This document shows positions 59,808-64,000 of a stretch of DNA of 64,000 nucleotides, piece after piece. The translations under genes were made by a program, and so were the position numbers. The notes beneath the pieces are model-generated. The model did no database searches, was not told the origin of the DNA, and worked only from the letters and a program-made list of their open reading frames with translations. This DNA is from Streptomyces sp. SPB162 (GTDB taxonomy: Bacteria > Actinomycetota > Actinomycetes > Streptomycetales > Streptomycetaceae). Each line of letters starts with the position of its first letter. The stretch's first letter is position 1. The DNA lies in NCBI RefSeq assembly GCF_029504575.1, contig NZ_JAQFII010000001.1:5215001-5279000 (forward strand), written 5' to 3'.

Positions 59808-60815
59808 TCAGATGAAACCATGAGTGACCGCCAGGACTCCGGCCTGGAAACGGCTCTCGGCCTGCAGGTATCTCATCACCTCGGAGACCAGGCGACTCAC
59901 GGTGCGCAGTGAGATGCCCAGTTTCCTGGCGATCCGCTCGTCGGTGAGGCCGTTGGCCAGCAGACGCATGGCCGTACGGTGCTGCTCGGTCAGCTCGCTC
60001 GCGGAGTCGAACCGGTCAGCCACTTTGGTCGAGTACGGCACCGAGCGCAACCAGCAGTCCTCGTAGAGGGCGCTGTAGGTGCGGACCAGCGCCGTACCGC
60101 GGACCAGGAGCGCGGCCTCCGACGGGTTGTCGGGGTTGGCCGCGAGGATCGCGGTGTGCATGTCGCCGATGCTCAGGTCCAGCGGGACCTGGGGCGCCAG
60201 CCGCACCTCCACGCCGGCGGAGGCCAGCTCGGAGAGGTACTTGCGCTGCCGGGGCGCCGAGTTGATCCCCTGGGTGTAGATCGCCTGGACCCGGATGCCG
60301 CGTTTGACCATGTCGGCGTCACCCTGCAAGGACTCGGCCAGGACCTCGGCGGGCGGCAGCGGCCCCGGATGCATGGACCGGGAACGGGTGGTGAGGGTGG
60401 CGTAGTAGTCACCGACCATCTGCCGCTTGCGGCCGTCGCCGGTGATGATCTCGACCTCGACCTTCGCCGCGTCCCGCTGGACGGCGGGACGGTAGCGCTC
60501 CATCAGGGATTCCGACGCCCTGACGATCGCCGTCAGTTCCTCGCGCTGCGCCTGCAGGGCGGCCCGCTGCCGGTCCAGCAGGCTGATCAGCGCGGTGTCC
60601 GGATCCACGGGGTCGACCTCCTCCGCGCTGCGTCCGGCGCGGATCAGCCCCAGTTCCCGGAGCTCCGCCCAGCCGTTCGCCGCCTCGGTGGCGCTGAGAC
60701 CCAGCCGTGCCGCGGCCGCGGCCGGCGGGCACGACCCCTGATCACGCAATGCCTGGTACAGGGCAAGTCCGACATCATCGGATTCCGCCGCCCCGCCTCG
60801 AACAGTCACAGCCAT
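59808..60815 (-). CDS. LuxR-type helix-turn-helix regulator with N-terminal winged and PLD-like domain
   Basis: A 335-residue regulator. The N-terminus has a TrmB/MarR-like winged helix (LYQALRDQGSCPPAAAAARLGL), a helical linker rich in Gln/Arg (about 80-110), a middle alpha/beta domain (VKRGIRVQAIYTQGINS, AALLVRGTALVRTY), and a C-terminal LuxR-type HTH (LLANGLTDERIARKLGISLR). Start ATG 60815 has GAGGGGG upstream. This architecture is common for regulators in antibiotic clusters. It is divergent from the fatty acyl-AMP ligase, so it may be the pathway regulator. Confidence 0.88.
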   Translation of the reverse strand: MAVTVRGGAAESDDVGLALYQALRDQGSCPPAAAAARLGLSATEAANGWAELRELGLIRAGRSAEEVDPVDPDTALISLLDRQRAALQAQREELTAIVRASESLMERYRPAVQRDAAKVEVEIITGDGRKRQMVGDYYATLTTRSRSMHPGPLPPAEVLAESLQGDADMVKRGIRVQAIYTQGINSAPRQRKYLSELASAGVEVRLAPQVPLDLSIGDMHTAILAANPDNPSEAALLVRGTALVRTYSALYEDCWLRSVPYSTKVADRFDSASELTEQHRTAMRLLANGLTDERIARKLGISLRTVSRLVSEVMRYLQAESRFQAGVLAVTHGFI

Positions 60816-61200
60816 GGCTACCCCCTCGCCCAGAGGCGACTTTAGCAACGGTTGTGCCATATGCCAGTGGCCCGCCGACGTGAGATGGCCGGTCGACGCG
60901 GTCATACGCCGCGACCGGGCCGTTTCGGCCGGTCTCCGCGGGTGAGGGTGGTAGAACGCTGTCCGGTACGCCGGGCTGTGCACGGGCCCCTCCAGGGGCT
61001 GCCGGGGTTCGCTCCGCAGGGCCGGTGACGCATGTCACCCACCGAATTTCCATCCTCTGGGCCGCCGGCCGGTCATGTCAACCGGTTCGCGCAACCGCTG
61101 CTTTAGCCGGGCCACGGACGATCCGACGAGATGAGCGGGACCCGTTCCACGCCGGGCTGTCAGCGGGCCGGTGGTTGCGCCGCGAGGGGATGTCGAGGGG
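60816..61200. promoter_or_regulatory. Divergent promoter region between regulator and acyl-AMP ligase
   Basis: About 385 bp without a supported gene, between divergent transcription units. It should hold the promoter of the biosynthetic genes. No operator was identified with confidence. Confidence 0.45.
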
Positions 61201-63021
61201 ATGTCATTGTCAGGCTTCGCCACTTTCACCGAGCTTGTCCTGGAACGGGCCGCGGAGCTCGCCGACGCCGACGCCCACGTCTTCCTGCGGGACGCGGGGC
61301 CGGCCATGGCGGCCGAGCATCTGACCTACGCGGAGCTGGACCGGGAAGCGCGGCGGATCGCCTCCGTCCTGCAGCTGCGCGGGGTCGAGGGACAGCCGGT
61401 GCTGCTCCTGTACCCGACGACCGCCGAGTTCCTGAAGGCGTTCGTCGGCTGCCTGTACGCCGGAGCGGTGGCGGTGCCTGCGCCGCTGCCCGGTGACGCG
61501 GGCCAGGAGAAGCGGCTGAGCCGTACCTCGGCGGTGATCCGGGACTCCGGGGCGCGCCTGGTGCTCACCGACCGGGCCAACGCCCCCGACATCGCGCTGT
61601 GGCTCTCCCGGGCCCGCCGCGAGGACGTGGTCTGCCTGGCCACGGACAACACCGGCTTCGGCGACCCGGCTGCCTGGCAGCCCGTCGCGGCCCGCCCCGA
61701 CGACCTGGCGTTTTTGCAGTACACCTCGGGCTCGGTCTCCGACCCGCGCGGCGTCATGGTCTCGCACCGCAACCTGCTGGCCAACGAGGCGGCCATCGGC
61801 CGCTCACTCGGCACCACGCGGGAGGACCGGTTCGGCGGCTGGCTGCCGCACTTCCACGACATGGGCTTCATCGCCCACCTGCTGCACCCGCTGTGGCTGG
61901 GCAGCTCCTCGGTGCAGATGTCGCCCACCTCCTTCATCAAGCGGCCGGTGCGCTGGCTGCAGGCGATCGACGAGTACGGCGTCACCGCGGGCGGCGGCCC
62001 CAACTTCTGCTTCGAGCTGTGCCTGCGCCGCGTCACCGACGAGCAGATCGAGGCCCTCGACCTCTCCCGCTGGCGGCTCGCCCTCAACGGCGCGGAGCCG
62101 GTCCGCGCCGACACCCTGCGGGCGTTCGCGGAGCGCTTCGCCCCCGCCGGGCTGCGGCCCCAGGCGCTGTACCCCTGCTACGGGCTGGCCGAGGCCACCC
62201 TCATCGTCTCCGGCGGCGTCCCCGACGCCCCGTTCACCGAGAAGCAGGCGGACACCAAGGCCCTGGAACGCGACCAGTTGGCGGCGGCCGAGCCCGGCAG
62301 CCCGCAGCGGAACCTGGTCAGCAGCGGCCGCGTCACCGACTTCGACGTACGGATCGTGGACCCGGCCGGCTACCGGCAGCTGCCGGACGGCGCCGTCGGC
62401 GAGATCTGGCTGCGCGGCGACAGCGTCGCCCAGGGCTACTGGCAGCGGCCGGAGGAGTCCGACGCGACCTTCCACGGCACCCTGAACGACGGGGAGACCG
62501 GGTTCCTGCGCACCGGGGACCTCGGCGTGCTGGAGGACGGCGAGCTGTTCGTCACCGGCCGCCTCAAGGAAGTGATCATCATCAACGGGCGGAACGTGTA
62601 CCCGCAGGACGTCGAGTTCGCGGTGCGCGCCACCAGCCCGGCGCTGAGCCACGGTGCCGGCGCGGCCTTCAGTGTCGAGGCCGGGCGCGAACAGCTCGTG
62701 GTGGTGCAGGAGGTCAAGGGCGAGGGCGCGAGCGCGGCGAGCCTGCGGGCGCTGGCCCAGCAGGTGCAGGCGATGATCGGCCAGGACTTCAACATCCCGG
62801 CGGGCAACGTCCTGCTGGTCCGGCCGGGCACGGTCCGCAGGACCACCAGCGGCAAGGTGCAGCGCACCCTGATGCGGCAGCTCTTCCTCGACGGTGAGCT
62901 GCGCGGCGAGTACGAGGCGCTGGACCCGGCCGTGCACGCCGTGGTGCGGGCCCGCGACACCCTGCTCGGTGAGGACCTGCTGCAACCGGAACCGGCCGGT
63001 GGGAGAGGCAGGCCGTGGTGA
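61201..63021 (+). CDS. Fatty acyl-AMP ligase (FAAL)
   Basis: A 606-residue adenylating enzyme. The AMP-binding motif is LQYTSGSVSDPRGVMVSHRN, followed by LPHFHDMGFIAHLL (the FAAL mark), AEATLIVSGG, and the C-terminal GRLKEVIIINGRNVYPQD. FAALs activate fatty acids as acyl adenylates and load them onto acyl carrier proteins of PKS or NRPS. ATG 61201 is chosen; a GTG at 61171 is open but less good. It overlaps the next gene (acyl-CoA dehydrogenase) by seven bases, so the two are translationally coupled. Confidence 0.93.
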   Translation: MSLSGFATFTELVLERAAELADADAHVFLRDAGPAMAAEHLTYAELDREARRIASVLQLRGVEGQPVLLLYPTTAEFLKAFVGCLYAGAVAVPAPLPGDAGQEKRLSRTSAVIRDSGARLVLTDRANAPDIALWLSRARREDVVCLATDNTGFGDPAAWQPVAARPDDLAFLQYTSGSVSDPRGVMVSHRNLLANEAAIGRSLGTTREDRFGGWLPHFHDMGFIAHLLHPLWLGSSSVQMSPTSFIKRPVRWLQAIDEYGVTAGGGPNFCFELCLRRVTDEQIEALDLSRWRLALNGAEPVRADTLRAFAERFAPAGLRPQALYPCYGLAEATLIVSGGVPDAPFTEKQADTKALERDQLAAAEPGSPQRNLVSSGRVTDFDVRIVDPAGYRQLPDGAVGEIWLRGDSVAQGYWQRPEESDATFHGTLNDGETGFLRTGDLGVLEDGELFVTGRLKEVIIINGRNVYPQDVEFAVRATSPALSHGAGAAFSVEAGREQLVVVQEVKGEGASAASLRALAQQVQAMIGQDFNIPAGNVLLVRPGTVRRTTSGKVQRTLMRQLFLDGELRGEYEALDPAVHAVVRARDTLLGEDLLQPEPAGGRGRPW

Positions 63022-64000
63022 CCAGGCCCGTGACCGGCACTGCCGCCTCCCTCGTCGAGGCGCCCGCACCGCAGCAGCGTGAGGCTGCGGTGCAGGCGCG
63101 CGTCGCCGAGTTGGAGCAGTTGCTCGGCGACCCCCGTGACCCGGACAACCCCTTCGGGCACGACGCGCTGCTCGCCGCCGACGACCGCAGCGAGCTCCTC
63201 CCCTCGGCGGAGGACGCGCTCACCGGCTTCGGGCTGAACCACGAGTTCGTGCCCGAGGACCTCGGCGGCCGGCTCGCCCGGGTGGACACCCTCGCCCGGG
63301 TGCTGCGCCCGGTCTTCCGCCGCGACGCCTCGCTCGCGCTGGGGTACGGGGTGACCTCGTTCCTCGCCGCGGTCGCGGTGTGGGCGGCCGGCACTCCGGA
63401 GCAGCGCCGGTGGACCGCCGACCTGCTGCTGGGCGGTGGCCGGCTGGCCATCGCGTACCACGAACTGGCCCACGGCAACGACTTCGTCCGCAACGAGTTC
63501 ACGGCGCTGCCCGACGGCGCCGGCTTCCGGCTGGACGGCCGCAAGGAAGTGATCAACAACGCCGGGCGCGCCGAGGCGCTCGTCCTGTTCAGCCGCACCG
63601 CGAAGGAGGCCGGCGCCCGCAGCCACTCCGTGTTGCTCGTCGACAAGAGCGTGCTGCCCGCCGACCGGTTCGAGCACCTGCCGCGCTACCGCACGGTCGG
63701 GGTGAAGGGCTGCGAGATCGGCGGCTTCCACTTCCGTGACTGCCCGCTGCCCGGCGACGCGCTCGTCGGCGGCCTGGGTGAAGGCGTATCGAGATCGCCC
63801 TGCGGTCCTTCCAGATCACCCGCAGCGCCATCCCCGCGATGGTGCTGGCGGGCGCCGACACGGCGCTGCGCACCGTGGTCGGCTTCGCCGTCGACCGGCA
63901 GCTGTACGGCCGTTCCGTGCTGGAGATCCCGCATGCCAGGTCGACCGTGGCCGGCGCCTTCACCGACCTGCTGATCTGCGACTCCCTCGCCTTGGCCGCC
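63015..64000 (+). CDS. Acyl-CoA dehydrogenase family protein, partial, with frameshift
   Basis: Runs off the right edge. The first 260 residues show the acyl-CoA dehydrogenase fold (FGLNHEFVPEDLGG, LGYGVTSFLAAVAVW, ELAHGNDFVRNEFTA, LDGRKEVINNAGRAE). After GGLGEGV the frame breaks near 63786-63791; in a shifted frame the flavin-fold continues as EIALRSFQITRSAIPA and TALRTVVGFAVDRQLYGR. So one base is missing or two are extra. In lipopeptide and related clusters such enzymes introduce a double bond in the starter acyl chain. GTG 63015 or 63018 is the start, with GGGAGAGG upstream. Confidence 0.85.

Overview
The window is a GC-rich actinobacterial chromosome segment, almost certainly Streptomyces. 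Evidence: many GTG starts, dense gene packing, nickel superoxide dismutase with its SodX peptidase, a SigB-like sigma factor with its anti-sigma kinase, a four-gene conservon, HspR and ClgR sites in front of lon, DasR-type repeats in front of a chitinase gene, and an FxSxx-COOH peptide locus. From memory, the order sigH - sodN/sodX - malic enzyme - kgd - lon matches the conserved Streptomyces core (around SCO5243 to SCO5285 in S. coelicolor); I could not check this here.

Region 1-14.6 kb is mostly housekeeping: the edge of a diacylglycerol-kinase-like gene, sigH and its anti-sigma partner, an acetyltransferase, a PLP deaminase-like enzyme divergent from a MurR/RpiR regulator, the sodN/sodX divergent pair, a CGNR regulator, a polar amino-acid ABC importer, malic enzyme, an MDR oxidoreductase, a PadR/DUF4097 operon and a short conserved protein.

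Region 14.7-27.6 kb is the most unusual part. Three tightly linked genes encode a trypsin-like protease with a long C-terminal region, a MoxR-type AAA+ ATPase and a vWA-like/TPR protein. A hairpin terminator follows. Four more genes encode a small precursor ending in an FxSxx motif, a radical SAM/SPASM maturase, a separate HExxH protein and a TIR-like/NB-ARC/TPR protein. The reading offered is a RiPP cyclophane pathway joined to a protease/ATPase/vWA and STAND-type signalling (possibly conflict) system.

Region 27.6-58.2 kb holds kgd (2-oxoglutarate metabolism), a two-component system, lon, a GH25 muramidase, a MarR regulator, a PP2C-like protein, a conservon followed by a StyA-like flavin monooxygenase, an NlpC/P60 peptidase, a beta-propeller protein, a GH18 chitinase, a TetR/AurF/diiron group, CapA-like and NodB-like proteins, a SEDS/PBP pair, a pentapeptide protein and a glutathione peroxidase.

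Region 58.3-64 kb looks accessory: a Cys-rich HTH protein, a tiny secreted peptide, a LuxR-type regulator, then a fatty acyl-AMP ligase translationally overlapped with an acyl-CoA dehydrogenase. This is probably the left edge of a lipid-primed biosynthetic gene cluster. Four otherwise conserved genes (ABC ATPase, lon, beta-propeller protein twice, acyl-CoA dehydrogenase) carry small frameshifts. The pattern suggests sequencing errors more than decay. No tRNA, rRNA, CRISPR array or complete IS element was seen.
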